A stretch of 64,000 nucleotides of DNA from positions 434,001 through 498,000 of the forward strand of contig NZ_VOQF01000005.1 of assembly GCF_007994985.1 (NCBI RefSeq), given 5' to 3'. The DNA comes from Metabacillus litoralis. Lineage in GTDB: Bacteria > Bacillota > Bacilli > Bacillales > Bacillaceae. The first letter of the stretch is position 1. Each line of letters begins with the position of its first letter. The notes under the pieces were generated by a model. The model made no database searches. It was not told where the DNA came from and saw nothing but the letters and a program-made list of their open reading frames with translations. A program made the translations under genes and the position numbers. This document shows, piece by piece, positions 9,266 to 18,008 of the stretch.

Positions 9266-9277
9266 CCAAAAAAGCGG

Positions 9278-9302
9278 TTGCTGAAACATAGAAGTTCAGC
9301 AA
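9278..9302 (+). terminator. Weak hairpin after yufS-like gene
   Basis: TTGCTGAA and TTCAGCAA form a perfect 8-bp stem with a nine-base loop shortly after the stop codon. There is no good T-run behind it, so termination is uncertain. Confidence 0.35.
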
Positions 9303-9322
9303 ATTATGAAGAGAAGCTAAAT

Positions 9323-9348
9323 TAAAAAAACCGGGAAAACCCGGCTGA
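9323..9348 (-). terminator. Rho-independent terminator for the minus-strand secreted protein gene
   Basis: Read on the minus strand, AGCCGGG-TTTT-CCCGGTT is followed by a T-run, directly after the stop codon of the gene at 9350-9934. Confidence 0.8.
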
Positions 9349-9349
9349 T

Positions 9350-9934
9350 TTACCCTGATATAGAGCTGTTATTAGTATGATAAAGGTGTGATTTAGCTTT
9401 AGATTTATTGTGGAATGTCATAATAAGAATTGGGAAAATGAATAGCATCGAAAGCATAACCATCGCTAGAATAAGGGAAGGTATTTGAATATCTTTGTGT
9501 AATCCTTCTGATTGCTTATTAAAAAATTGCTCAGCTTTTTCATTTTGAACGATATTAGACAGAATTAAAAATTCATTTTTCTCATTGTCATAATAATATA
9601 AATCATATTTATCGAAATAAAATAGTGAATCTCTTTTTTGTTCATATTTAACGAAAGCCATTGTGAAATTTGAATCATATTCTTCCGTTTTTTCTTCATT
9701 TTCCTCTGTTTCTGGATCGTCTGCGGAAATCAATTTAAATATTTTGCCATCCATCGTTAATGTCTTTTCAAATGAAACTGAATTTTTATTGTAATAATTT
9801 ACTTCATTTTGCAATTTTTCCTCTAATTTCGCTTTGAATTCTTTTGAAGCGCTTTCATTTTCTGCATGAATGATATTCACAGAAATTAAAAGGGTGAAAC
9901 AGATTGTGATTAAAAACGCACATAGGCTTTTCAT
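9350..9934 (-). CDS. Secreted, C-terminally membrane-anchored protein of unknown function
   Basis: 194 residues with RBS AAGGAGG. There is a signal peptide at the N-terminus (about residues 1-24, ending ...NIIHA before ENESAS), an extracytoplasmic charged domain, and a second hydrophobic helix near residues 151-174 followed by a short basic tail. The layout is that of a protein whose middle domain faces outside the membrane with a C-terminal anchor. I do not recognise a family. It is a single-gene unit with its own terminator, between yufS and yufK. Confidence 0.8.
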   Translation of the reverse strand: MKSLCAFLITICFTLLISVNIIHAENESASKEFKAKLEEKLQNEVNYYNKNSVSFEKTLTMDGKIFKLISADDPETEENEEKTEEYDSNFTMAFVKYEQKRDSLFYFDKYDLYYYDNEKNEFLILSNIVQNEKAEQFFNKQSEGLHKDIQIPSLILAMVMLSMLFIFPILIMTFHNKSKAKSHLYHTNNSSISG

Positions 9935-10129
9935 ACATTTTCCTCCTTAATATAAGGTAGCTTCATAAAAAGTAATTTTATGATAACTTAGTAAAATTAT
10001 ACCAAATTATTCATCTCTTAATACAAAAGAAGCTAAAGCTTCGAAAATTTGTCATATATTTCTTGTCAAATACCACACTCTACTTCATAATGATGGAGAA
10101 ATTCAATTGTATAGTTAGGGTCGATGAAC

Positions 10130-10687
10130 ATGAAAAATACATACTTTACTAGTTATTTTCCACTAATAACAATTTTGCTTTTTAGTACATCGTTATCAAT
10201 AGCAACCGTAATGATTGCAATTGATTATTTACAACTGCTTGGTATATACGAAGGAATGCTTGAGTTTTTTTCAAACAATGGAATAAAGCTCGCACTATTT
10301 ATTATTTTTGCATTAATTTACTTTATGATCTTTTCTGCATTAAAATTAATTGCAAATACAGTTACTGAGCTCTCGTTATTGTTTTTTTCTAAGGACGTAG
10401 CAGGAGAAAACCTTACAAAGATAAGGGGAGGCTCGATTATTTATGTTATTGGGGGAACTTTGTCTTTACTATCTATACAATACCCAATAATTATTATGGG
10501 TCTATTCCTCATTTCGACACTTTGGTATTTTGTTTATGTCGTTTATAAAATAAGTGCTTCACTCACTTCACCTTCTTTGATAGGTTTAGTGTTATTTCAT
10601 GTATTATTTTGGTTTATCTTTATTCTAGGCACACTTTACATTAGCTTTAGATTGTACAATAGTGTAATGGCGAGTTTACCAGTGTAA
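10130..10687 (+). CDS. yufK: Five- to six-helix membrane protein, YufK/DUF5366 family
   Basis: 185 residues from the ATG at 10130; TAGGG lies about nine bases upstream, whereas the ATG at 10124 is too close to it. The protein is almost entirely hydrophobic, with helices near 8-30, 45-68, 98-118, 120-140 and 150-175, and a conserved-looking cytoplasmic stretch ITELSLLFFSKD-like (here VTELSLLFFSKD). The length and position, before yuxK and pbpD, match B. subtilis YufK. Function unknown. Confidence 0.7.
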   Translation: MKNTYFTSYFPLITILLFSTSLSIATVMIAIDYLQLLGIYEGMLEFFSNNGIKLALFIIFALIYFMIFSALKLIANTVTELSLLFFSKDVAGENLTKIRGGSIIYVIGGTLSLLSIQYPIIIMGLFLISTLWYFVYVVYKISASLTSPSLIGLVLFHVLFWFIFILGTLYISFRLYNSVMASLPV

Positions 10688-10753
10688 ACATGTATCAAAT
10701 TTTATACAGTGTTGGTAATTCGTTATTTTTAATAGAAAAGATAAAATCAAAAA

Positions 10754-11099
10754 AGAGGCTAGGACATAATAAAAGAAGTCCCACAAAAAGAGGAATAAAT
10801 CTAAATTCAGTTAAGCTGAAAAACAAGTTCGTTCCATTGCGCTGCAGACATAAGATTCGCCGGGGAGGAAGCTAAGCCTCCTCGTAAGCTGCGCGCCTGT
10901 GGGGTCTCAGCCTTTCCTCTGCACCCGCAGGAGTCAAATGTCTTCCGCTCCATTACACTAGTTCTTAAAAATAGTATGCAAAATCAAACAACATTGAAGA
11001 CTGCAAGTAAAAACCCGAACTATTAGGCGAATGTTTAATTGACATATCACCTAATAATTCGGGTTTATTATTAGCATAAATACTTATGTCTCAGCCTCT
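10754..11099. mobile_element. 346-bp non-coding element with terminal inverted repeats, copy 1
   Basis: It starts AGAGGCTAGGACATAA and ends TTATGTCTCAGCCTCT, an inverted repeat with two mismatches. The interior has a G+C-rich segment unlike the surroundings and, near the right end, a strong hairpin built on AACCCGAA...TTCGGGTTT. A second copy of the same length, 346 bp, lies at 17623-17968 with high identity throughout. It contains no transposase; a 61-residue open frame over part of it is not believable. It resembles a MITE or an intergenic repeat of the Bacillaceae. Confidence 0.75.
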
Positions 11100-11109
11100 T
11101 ATTGATTTA

Positions 11110-11517
11110 TCATAAAAATCGTTTTTTTATTTCTGGGGAAGGGAGCATACAGTGATTACTTTTACCAAACCATTTATAACGATTTTTTGCTATCATCTGA
11201 TAGAAAGCATCACGGATTGGTTTGGGAACTAACATAAGTGGATAACAAAATAACCATATCCCACCGAGTTTTTTGCATACTTTTAACGCAGCTGTAGATT
11301 TTGTGTACACTTGATTATTGTCTATCATGACAATGCTGTCGAAATGACTTGTTGGAAGTTGCACTTTTGTAAGAAGGCTTTGCCCAGTTGCAGACTGCAG
11401 TGACGTGAATTTAAATAGTTCCTTCTTATCAGCACGAATGATAAACTGAACTGTTTGGTTACAAAGATTGCAAACACCATCAAATAAAAGTATGGGTCCT
11501 TCTATATCTTTAATCAT
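11110..11517 (-). CDS. yuxK: DCC-family thiol-disulfide oxidoreductase-like protein YuxK
   Basis: 135 residues starting at the ATG at 11517, which has RBS GGAGGG; the longer frame reaching 11568 has no such site. The DUF393 (DCC) signature FDGVCNLCNQTVQFI is near residues 10-24, with the CxxC pair that gives the family its name; LVPKPIRDAFYQMIAKNRYK is near the C-terminus. Members are predicted thiol-disulfide oxidoreductases, but the reaction is not established. It lies downstream of pbpD on the same strand, as in B. subtilis. Confidence 0.87.
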   Translation of the reverse strand: MIKDIEGPILLFDGVCNLCNQTVQFIIRADKKELFKFTSLQSATGQSLLTKVQLPTSHFDSIVMIDNNQVYTKSTAALKVCKKLGGIWLFCYPLMLVPKPIRDAFYQMIAKNRYKWFGKSNHCMLPSPEIKKRFL

Positions 11518-11546
11518 TATAAGCCCTCCAGTAAGATTTCTCTTTT

Positions 11547-13397
11547 CTATTTCATGATATCTTTCCAAATAAGCATTTGCGGACTATTTGAATAGATAGA
11601 ACTAACATTGCCCTGTCCATCCTTCCCTACCCAAACAGCAGCTGTGTATCTGTCAGTTAATCCAGCAAACCAAAGATCTTTATAATCATTTGAAGTACCT
11701 GTTTTTCCACCAACATAACTGGAAGAAACATTCGCCTTTTGTCCTGTTCCACTTTTGACAACAGAAGTAAGCAAATACTTCATTTGGTTATTAGTGGATT
11801 CTTTCCAAACTCGAACAGGTTCTTCTTTCCATTGATAAAGAGTTTTACCATTTAAATCTGTTATCTTCGTAATTGCATGGTTTTTATAATACAATCCGTT
11901 GTTTCCAAAGGTTGTATATGCATTTGTAAGCTCAAGTGGTGAAACACCGTAATCAAACCCTCCAATTGCAGCAGGAAGTTTATAATCGTCTTTCGTTACT
12001 TTACTAAATTGGAAAGGAGCTAAATATGAAAATCCTTTTTCTATACCAATTGAATCAAGCATTCGGACAGCCGCAGTATTATATGAGTATTTTAATGCTG
12101 TTTCTAATGTAACCATCCCATAGTTTCGTTCACTATAGTTCTTCGGACAATATCCATTTTTACAAAATTCACTGGCGTCTATTTTAGATTTTGTTGTTGC
12201 TCCTGTAAGATCAATATACGGCACATAATCTAGCAGAGGCTTAATTGCAGAACCAGGATGTCGATATGCTTGATATGCTCTGTTAAAATCAAATTTTTCA
12301 TAATTCTTTCCACCAGATAACGCAACGATCGTATGTGCTTGATGATCAATGACAGCGGCAGCTCCTTGAACTTCATCAAAGGGAAGATGCTTAGTTATCG
12401 AGTCAGTGAGCTTATGCTGGAGATTTGTGTCTAAAGCAGTATGAATAATAATACCATTACTTACTATTTGGTTAACTTTTTCATCGATTTGTTTATTAAT
12501 TGTATCTTTGTTTTCTCCCTTTTTAGTTTCTTGTAAATAGCCCTCTTTTTCTGTTATTAATTGCTTTAATTCATGATGAACATATGTTACATAATCTGGT
12601 TGTGTGTCAGTGCGTTTCTTTATCGATAGCTTGATAGGAAAATCAATGGCATTCTCCAACTCATCCTTAGAAATGACTCCATTATTATGAAGCATGTTAA
12701 GCAATCTTATTTGTCGTTCTTTAGTTGCATCAAAGTTTTTAATTGGATCATACATCGTCGGGTTATTTGGAATAGCACTTATGAATGCAAGTTGCGCTGT
12801 ATTTAGTTCTTGGATTTGTTTACTAAAGTAATAGGTAGAAGCTGTTCCAATACCATATGTTCCATTACTAAAATAAATTGCATTCAAATAGCCTTCAAGA
12901 ATTTGTTCTTTCGTGAAGTTCTTTTCTATTTGGTAAGAATATAGAAGCTCACTTAGTTTACGGTTATAGGTTTGTTCGTGTGTTAAATACACATTTCTTG
13001 CAAGCTGCTGAGTAATTGTACTAGCTCCTTGCTCGACAGATTGTGTTTTTGCATTAACAATTACAGCTCTTAACATTCCTTCAGCATCAAAACCAATATG
13101 TTCAAAAAAACGTTGATCTTCAGATAAGATATATATGGTTTTTACCAGATCAGGAATATCTTCATATTTTGTAAAAATTCGATTTTGTTGTAATGATGTG
13201 ATTTCTGAGATCAGTCTGCCATCGCGATCAAATATATAACTATTTTGTGCCAACTTCACTGAGTCTATTGGTATCTTCTCATCTAATACAGTACCTAATC
13301 CTTTTATAGCTTCTGATTCTTTGCCTGCAGCTAATCCGCATAAAAGGAACACAGGTACCATAAAAAGAACACAAAACCATCCAAATAAATTTCTCAT
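11547..13397 (-). CDS. pbpD: Penicillin-binding protein 4 (class A, PbpD)
   Basis: 616 residues from the ATG at 13397; the open frame extends 41 codons further upstream, but the hydrophobic anchor (residues 4-24) then sits where a signal anchor should, and B. subtilis PbpD has a similar length. The glycosyltransferase (GT51) domain shows EDQRFFEHIGFD and QGASTITQQLARN. The transpeptidase domain shows S-x-x-K (GSAIKP, Ser near 383), SYN (KYSYNTA) and KTG (GGKTGTSND). The enzyme polymerises and cross-links peptidoglycan on the outer face of the membrane. No PASTA or FN3 extension is present. Confidence 0.94.
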   Translation of the reverse strand: MRNLFGWFCVLFMVPVFLLCGLAAGKESEAIKGLGTVLDEKIPIDSVKLAQNSYIFDRDGRLISEITSLQQNRIFTKYEDIPDLVKTIYILSEDQRFFEHIGFDAEGMLRAVIVNAKTQSVEQGASTITQQLARNVYLTHEQTYNRKLSELLYSYQIEKNFTKEQILEGYLNAIYFSNGTYGIGTASTYYFSKQIQELNTAQLAFISAIPNNPTMYDPIKNFDATKERQIRLLNMLHNNGVISKDELENAIDFPIKLSIKKRTDTQPDYVTYVHHELKQLITEKEGYLQETKKGENKDTINKQIDEKVNQIVSNGIIIHTALDTNLQHKLTDSITKHLPFDEVQGAAAVIDHQAHTIVALSGGKNYEKFDFNRAYQAYRHPGSAIKPLLDYVPYIDLTGATTKSKIDASEFCKNGYCPKNYSERNYGMVTLETALKYSYNTAAVRMLDSIGIEKGFSYLAPFQFSKVTKDDYKLPAAIGGFDYGVSPLELTNAYTTFGNNGLYYKNHAITKITDLNGKTLYQWKEEPVRVWKESTNNQMKYLLTSVVKSGTGQKANVSSSYVGGKTGTSNDYKDLWFAGLTDRYTAAVWVGKDGQGNVSSIYSNSPQMLIWKDIMK

Positions 13398-13742
13398 GTT
13401 CTTCACATTCTTTCTAAAATAAATAATTTCTACTTCTATTGTACTATTTAATCTAAAAATGAAGCAGAAATTTTTTTCATCCATACATGTTATATTTTGG
13501 ATATAGAGACAGTATAACAATTCATCATCAGGTTAGTTTGAATAAACAAGTTAAAATCTTTGAAATTAAGCCTAATTTAAGATTGTGAAGAATATATTTT
13601 TAAGAGATAAATGTCGTGTAAAGATAAAAATAGTCAAGGGGTATTTCATTATTTTTTGAATATTTAAGTTCTTTCTCTGGCTACGATGATATAATAATAG
13701 AAACAAAATTTTCATCATATTTAGAAGGGAGGGACAGATAAG
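13398..13742. other. Divergent intergenic region pbpD / kapD
   Basis: 345 bases between the two start codons. It must hold both promoters; the kapD promoter is annotated separately. I see no further gene, strong hairpin or repeat. Confidence 0.5.
13687..13695 (+). promoter_or_regulatory. Extended -10 promoter element upstream of kapD
   Basis: TGATATAAT fits an extended -10 box (TGn plus perfect TATAAT) about 48 bases before the kapD start. No good -35 hexamer is seen at 17 bases, which is typical for extended -10 promoters. Confidence 0.45.
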
Positions 13743-14366
13743 TTGGCAGATCTAGATCATTTATTGTTTATTGACTTTGAATTCACAATGCCAGAAGGAA
13801 AGGCTAATCCAAAAGGGTTTTACCCAGAAATTATTGAAGTAGGAATTGTTTCTGTTGTGAACCAAATAATTCAAGACCAATACTCCTCATTTGTTAGACC
13901 GAACAACTTCCCAAAACTAACTGAACGTTGTAAAACATTTCTACAAATCTCACAGGAAAAAATTGATAATGGAATAACCTTTAATGAGCTGATAAAGGTA
14001 TTAGAGAACTATAATTATACCCAACCTGTCACAGTAATCACTTGGGGCAACATGGATATGAAGGTACTTCGTCAAAATTGTCAAATGAACAATTTAGAAT
14101 TTCCTTTCAATGGAAAATATAGAGATTTATCAATGGAATATAAGAAATTCTTTGGAGATCGTAATCAAACTGGCTTATGGAAAGCTGTCGAGGATTATGG
14201 TAAAAAAGCGACCGGAAAGCATCATTGTGCTTTGGATGATGCAATGACTACTTACAACTTATTTAAATTGGTAGAAGAAGATAAGAGGTACCTGCAAAAG
14301 CCTAGCCCACCAACCATAGGTGATAGAATTGACTTATCAAAGGTATTAAAAAACTATGCAACATAA
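13743..14366 (+). CDS. kapD: KapD, DEDDh exonuclease-family inhibitor of the KinB pathway
   Basis: 207 residues with a TTG start preceded by RBS GGGAGGGA. All exonuclease motifs are visible: FIDFEFT (Asp and Glu of motif I), ITWGNMDMKVL (motif II Asp), and HHCALDDAMTTYNLF (His and Asp of motif III). In B. subtilis KapD inhibits the KinB route into sporulation; the biochemical basis is not clear, though the fold is that of 3'-5' exonucleases. It is convergent with kapB. Confidence 0.9.
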   Translation: MADLDHLLFIDFEFTMPEGKANPKGFYPEIIEVGIVSVVNQIIQDQYSSFVRPNNFPKLTERCKTFLQISQEKIDNGITFNELIKVLENYNYTQPVTVITWGNMDMKVLRQNCQMNNLEFPFNGKYRDLSMEYKKFFGDRNQTGLWKAVEDYGKKATGKHHCALDDAMTTYNLFKLVEEDKRYLQKPSPPTIGDRIDLSKVLKNYAT

Positions 14367-14457
14367 ATTGTTTACCTAGACAATACTATACTTGATACAT
14401 TGCATTACTTAGAATGTGAAAAACATTAAATTTAATAAGAACAGTTTTACTTAAAAG

Positions 14458-14516
14458 CCTTACTCAATAACAATATGTATCGACATCAGTGTCGAATCTA
14501 TTGTTATTGAGTAAGG
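14458..14516. terminator. Long hairpin between convergent kapD and kapB
   Basis: CCTTACTCAATAACA pairs with TGTTATTGAGTAAGG, with a second small hairpin (CGACA...TGTCG) in the loop. T-runs on either side are weak, so it may be a terminator or a transcript-end stabiliser. Confidence 0.55.
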
Positions 14517-14521
14517 TGTAA

Positions 14522-14914
14522 TTATGTTGCCCGAGCTGGAAAATAATCTTTTTCTAAATTTTCTATTTTCTTTAAGGATTCTGTTGCCCATGGAGTAGCT
14601 TTTTCTGTAAGCTCAAGCTTACAAGTTGTAATGGCTTCCTTTAATGAATCAAGATAATCAGGTACATCCTGTTCAAAAGGCTTTACCATTTGTTTAGGTA
14701 TATTTGTTTGTTCATTTAATGCTAATGCTCTTCGTTCGTGAAAAAATTGTACATCAACTTGTTTAGGGTTATGTAAATCACCTTGTTGTGGATGCTTTAA
14801 AACAGCTTTAACCTTAACTAAATAATGAGCAGGACGAATATCTGTAACCTCGCCAATATACTTCCCAGTTTTATAGATTCCTGTGACAATATCACCAATT
14901 TGTATTTCTTCCAT
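14522..14914 (-). CDS. kapB: KapB, KinB-pathway activation protein
   Basis: 130 residues from the ATG at 14914, nine bases after GAGGTG; the longer frame begins inside that RBS. The N-terminal half looks like a small beta-barrel (IQIGDIVTGIYKTGKYIGEV) and the C-terminal half is helical (DYLDSLKEAITTCK). In B. subtilis KapB is needed for KinB to drive sporulation and is co-transcribed with kinB. Here kinB is on the same strand but about 1.2 kb upstream, with two plus-strand genes between. Confidence 0.88.
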   Translation of the reverse strand: MEEIQIGDIVTGIYKTGKYIGEVTDIRPAHYLVKVKAVLKHPQQGDLHNPKQVDVQFFHERRALALNEQTNIPKQMVKPFEQDVPDYLDSLKEAITTCKLELTEKATPWATESLKKIENLEKDYFPARAT

Positions 14915-15167
14915 TAAATTCAGCACCTCTTTACATTTTCTTTTTTAATGGCACTATATAGTTCCTTTTGTACTTATTATACTGGTTGAAGCGAAGGAGG
15001 AACGTACTTGTCGTTATACCTCGCCACCCTTGCATAAACACTCTTATATACTACCATGAAGGGCTGTAAAACGTAATGTATGAACGTTTTATGGAATTTT
15101 AGTTTTAGACCTTTAATAGACTAGTGATTCTTATAAAAACTTGTTATAGTATGTACAAAGAAAGGTC

Positions 15168-15380
15168 GTGAGTTATTTGGAACTATACATTCCACTTATA
15201 GGTTTATTTTTATATTTTCCAGAAGATAAGTCCGAATATTTGCCAGCCGCAATAACGATGGGTGTCTTTACAATTCTGGCTATTTTTGCATTTCGATATA
15301 TTGTAAAATTATCAAAAAAAGAACAAGGTCAAGTTGATGATCTTATTAAACAAGCTAATGAAAAGAAAGACAGCGAGTGA
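15168..15380 (+). CDS. Small two-helix membrane protein of unknown function
   Basis: About 70 residues with two hydrophobic helices (residues 3-17 and 27-47) and a charged, Lys/Gln/Glu-rich C-terminus. The start is uncertain: a GTG at 15168 lies very close to AAAGG, and a TTG at 15177 is better spaced. I do not recognise a family. It and the next gene are on the plus strand between kapB and kinB. Confidence 0.6.
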   Translation: MSYLELYIPLIGLFLYFPEDKSEYLPAAITMGVFTILAIFAFRYIVKLSKKEQGQVDDLIKQANEKKDSE

Positions 15381-15518
15381 TGAATAGGAATTTTTAGATA
15401 AAGTATATTTTAGATCACTTCCGGCTGAGTAATAGATAAATTCTTATGATATCCTGAATAAAAACAAGTAAATATACAAAAAATACCCTTTAGCCAACAT
15501 ATTAAAATGGAGGGTATT

Positions 15519-16085
15519 ATGAAACGTAACTTATTATTGTTATTTCTTATTTCTTTCATCTTAGCAGGCTGTATGGAGAAAGAAATCACAAAAATGGAAG
15601 TTGAAATGTTTAATGCTGCCGGTGATTCGCTAGGAACTATTAAAGTAGATGAAGTATCTGAAGGTGTTGAGTTAACTGTTTTACTAGAAGGTCTTCCTCC
15701 GGGAGAGCATGGCTTGCATATTCATGAAAAAGGAACATGCAAAGCACCAGATTTTAAAAGTGCTGGTAATCATTTTAATCCTGATGAATCCATGCATGGG
15801 TTATTACACCCAGAAGGAGCACATGCTGGAGATCTTCCAAATATAATTGCCGAAGATGGTAAAGTGGATGCTCAATTGCAAGCACCTCAATTGACTTTAA
15901 AAAGTGGGAAAAAGAACTCTCTTTTAAGAGTAGAAGGAACAAGCATTGTGATAACTGAAGGTAAAGATGATGGCATGACACAGCCATCAGGTGATTCAGG
16001 AGCTCGTATAGCTTGTGGGGAAATTACTGAAGAAGAGGCAAAAAGAGAAGATAAAAAAGAAGTAACTCCACCTGAAGAAGAATAG
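15519..16085 (+). CDS. Cu/Zn superoxide dismutase-like lipoprotein
   Basis: 188 residues from the ATG at 15519 (RBS GGAGGG). A lipoprotein signal peptide ends in the lipobox LAGC near residue 18, so the protein is probably lipid-anchored outside the membrane. The SodC fold is evident: GLHIHEKGTC (two Cu ligands), SAGNHFNP (bridging His), HAGDLPN (Zn His and Asp), and GARIACG (active-site Arg and disulfide Cys). The fourth Cu ligand, normally His before the GGxDD-type stretch, appears as Thr in IVITEGKDD. Dismutase activity is therefore doubtful. B. subtilis YojM, a relative, is also known to lack Cu ligands. The C-terminus is Glu/Lys-rich. Confidence 0.88.
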   Translation: MKRNLLLLFLISFILAGCMEKEITKMEVEMFNAAGDSLGTIKVDEVSEGVELTVLLEGLPPGEHGLHIHEKGTCKAPDFKSAGNHFNPDESMHGLLHPEGAHAGDLPNIIAEDGKVDAQLQAPQLTLKSGKKNSLLRVEGTSIVITEGKDDGMTQPSGDSGARIACGEITEEEAKREDKKEVTPPEEE

Positions 16086-16095
16086 AAAAGTAAAA

Positions 16096-16140
16096 AAACA
16101 GGTTAACTGATTTAACTAAAAAGTTGACCTGTTTCTTTTT
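16096..16140. terminator. Bidirectional terminator, sodC-like gene / kinB
   Basis: AAACAGGTTAACT pairs with AGTTGACCTGTTT, followed by a T-run on the plus strand and preceded by an A-run that serves the minus strand. It overlaps the last codons of kinB. Confidence 0.82.
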
Positions 16141-17449
16141 TATCAAAATACTGGTCAGGCGCTACTGATAGATTATCCTTAAACAAAGGCAAGGTAACGA
16201 TTGCACAAGTACCTTTGTTTAGTTCACTATGATATCGAATAGAACCACCATGATTTTTTACTATAGAGTATGTAACAGTTAATCCAAGACCGGTTCCAGT
16301 ATCTTTTAATGTATAATACGGCTCGCCAAGTCTTGCAATTTGATCCTTCGACATACCAATTCCATTATCAGTTATTTTCACAATAATGTTTTCTTCTTTT
16401 AAAATCGTTTTTACTGATACTAGACCACCCGATTCAGGTACTGCTTCTATTGAATTTTTCATTATATTTATAAAAACCTGTTTTAATTTGGTTTCATCAC
16501 CAAATACATATAAATGATCATCAATAATATAATCAAATGTTACAGCTTTAAAGTTTGCATATGAAGTTAAAAGTATTGTTAAATCTTTTAAGGTATTTGT
16601 TAAGTGTATTTTTTCTTTCGATATGTAATCATTACCAGCCAAACTTAAATAATCGGTTATGATAGATTGTGCTCGATCGAGCTCTGAAATGACAAGATCC
16701 ATATACTCTTTTCTCTGAATGATGTTTGTATCTGATGAATTACCAATTAGTTGAATAAAGCCTCTTACAACAGTTAAAGGATTTCGAACTTCATGGGCAA
16801 CACTTGCTGCCAGCTCACTGACTATTGAGAGTTTTTCTGCCTTTATTAACTCATTTCTCAATAAGGCATTCTCTCGCATATATTCAATTAAATAGATGGC
16901 AATCATTAAAATGAAAGTTAATATAATAATAGATATACTAAGGGTAACTAAGTTTTCTATTGGAGTATGGAAAATATTTAAAGCGCTTACAATACCGAAA
17001 AATAATAAAGAAAGAACTAAGATATAAAGCCCATATAATAATGATGATAATAACTTTTGTTTGAATCGCTTTTTCTGCCAATTTTGCTTCATTGAGCTCG
17101 AGTAAATAGAAAAAGCTAAAATGAAAAGCAAGAAATAAAACCATTGGATATTAAAGGAATGCAACAAATAAGCAAAAGTGGTTAAAAGTGTTAAAAGGCC
17201 AGCTAAATTCCCTGCATAAACAAAGCTAATGAAAAGCGGAATTGCTTGAAGATTAAAGAAAATGCCATCAACTATTTCGATCGGCCAAATGATACATAGT
17301 AGGGAAGAAGTGACAGTACTAAAAATAATAATCACTTTATTTGGCTTAAGTACATGTGAAGGATCTTTACTTAACCAAAATAGATGGTAACTAAAGATAG
17401 GGAATAATATAAATGCCACTTGTAAAATAATATCTTTTATTAAATCCAT
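16112..17449 (-). CDS. kinB: Sporulation sensor histidine kinase KinB
   Basis: 445 residues, RBS AAAGGTGA. The N-terminal half holds about six transmembrane helices (residues 8-26, 38-55, 66-93, 102-116, 137-155, 168-190) with hardly any extracellular domain, as in KinB. The HisKA domain has the phospho-accepting His near residue 219 (VAHEVRNPLTVVRGF). The HATPase has NIMKNSIEAV, ITDNGIGM and GTGLGLTV. KinB feeds phosphate into the Spo0F-Spo0B-Spo0A relay. Identity rests on architecture and on the neighbouring kapB, kapD and patB. Confidence 0.86.
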   Translation of the reverse strand: MDLIKDIILQVAFILFPIFSYHLFWLSKDPSHVLKPNKVIIIFSTVTSSLLCIIWPIEIVDGIFFNLQAIPLFISFVYAGNLAGLLTLLTTFAYLLHSFNIQWFYFLLFILAFSIYSSSMKQNWQKKRFKQKLLSSLLYGLYILVLSLLFFGIVSALNIFHTPIENLVTLSISIIILTFILMIAIYLIEYMRENALLRNELIKAEKLSIVSELAASVAHEVRNPLTVVRGFIQLIGNSSDTNIIQRKEYMDLVISELDRAQSIITDYLSLAGNDYISKEKIHLTNTLKDLTILLTSYANFKAVTFDYIIDDHLYVFGDETKLKQVFINIMKNSIEAVPESGGLVSVKTILKEENIIVKITDNGIGMSKDQIARLGEPYYTLKDTGTGLGLTVTYSIVKNHGGSIRYHSELNKGTCAIVTLPLFKDNLSVAPDQYFDKKETGQLFS

Positions 17450-17622
17450 TCAGAAGTCACCTTTTATAAGTTTTCTCTAATTATATCACCAATTTATGGC
17501 AAAATCCTCAACTTTTTAATAAAATTTTACAGTAATCGAGCCAGTAAAATAATTGTTGATTTATAGAACTTTTTTAAATGGCATCAATGAATGGTTAGAA
17601 CAGTGTCAAAAGGAGAGAGCAA

Positions 17623-17968
17623 AGAGGCTGGGACATAATTAAAGAAGTCATACAAAAAGACGAATAAATCTAAATTCAGTTAAGCTGAAAGAAACAAGTT
17701 CGTTCCATTGCGCTGCAGACACTCCATTCTCCGGGGAGGAAGCTGAGCCTTCTCGGCATGCCTGCGGGGTCTCAGCCATTCCTCAATTCCCGTAGGTGCC
17801 CGAGTGTCTTCCGCTCCATTCCACTAGTTCTTAAAAATAGAATGCAAAATCAAAAAATCTAATTGAAGGCAGCAAATAAAAACCCGAAATATTAGGCGAA
17901 TAATTAATTGAAATATCTCCTAATATTTCGGGTTTATCATTAGCTTAAATACTTATGTCCCAGCCTCT
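17623..17968. mobile_element. 346-bp non-coding element with terminal inverted repeats, copy 2
   Basis: Exact terminal inverted repeat AGAGGCTGGGACATAA / TTATGTCCCAGCCTCT. The length equals that of the copy at 10754-11099, and the two align along their full length, including the internal G+C-rich segment and the AACCCGAA...TTCGGGTTT hairpin near the right end. It lies between kinB and patB and contains no gene. Confidence 0.8.
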
Positions 17969-18008
17969 ATTAGTCTATTTAAAGGGATAAATAAATACAA
18001 ACAAATAA

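Noticed and set aside
10690-10875. 61-residue frame after yufK
   Set aside because: Most of it lies inside the 346-bp repeat, and no RBS is visible.
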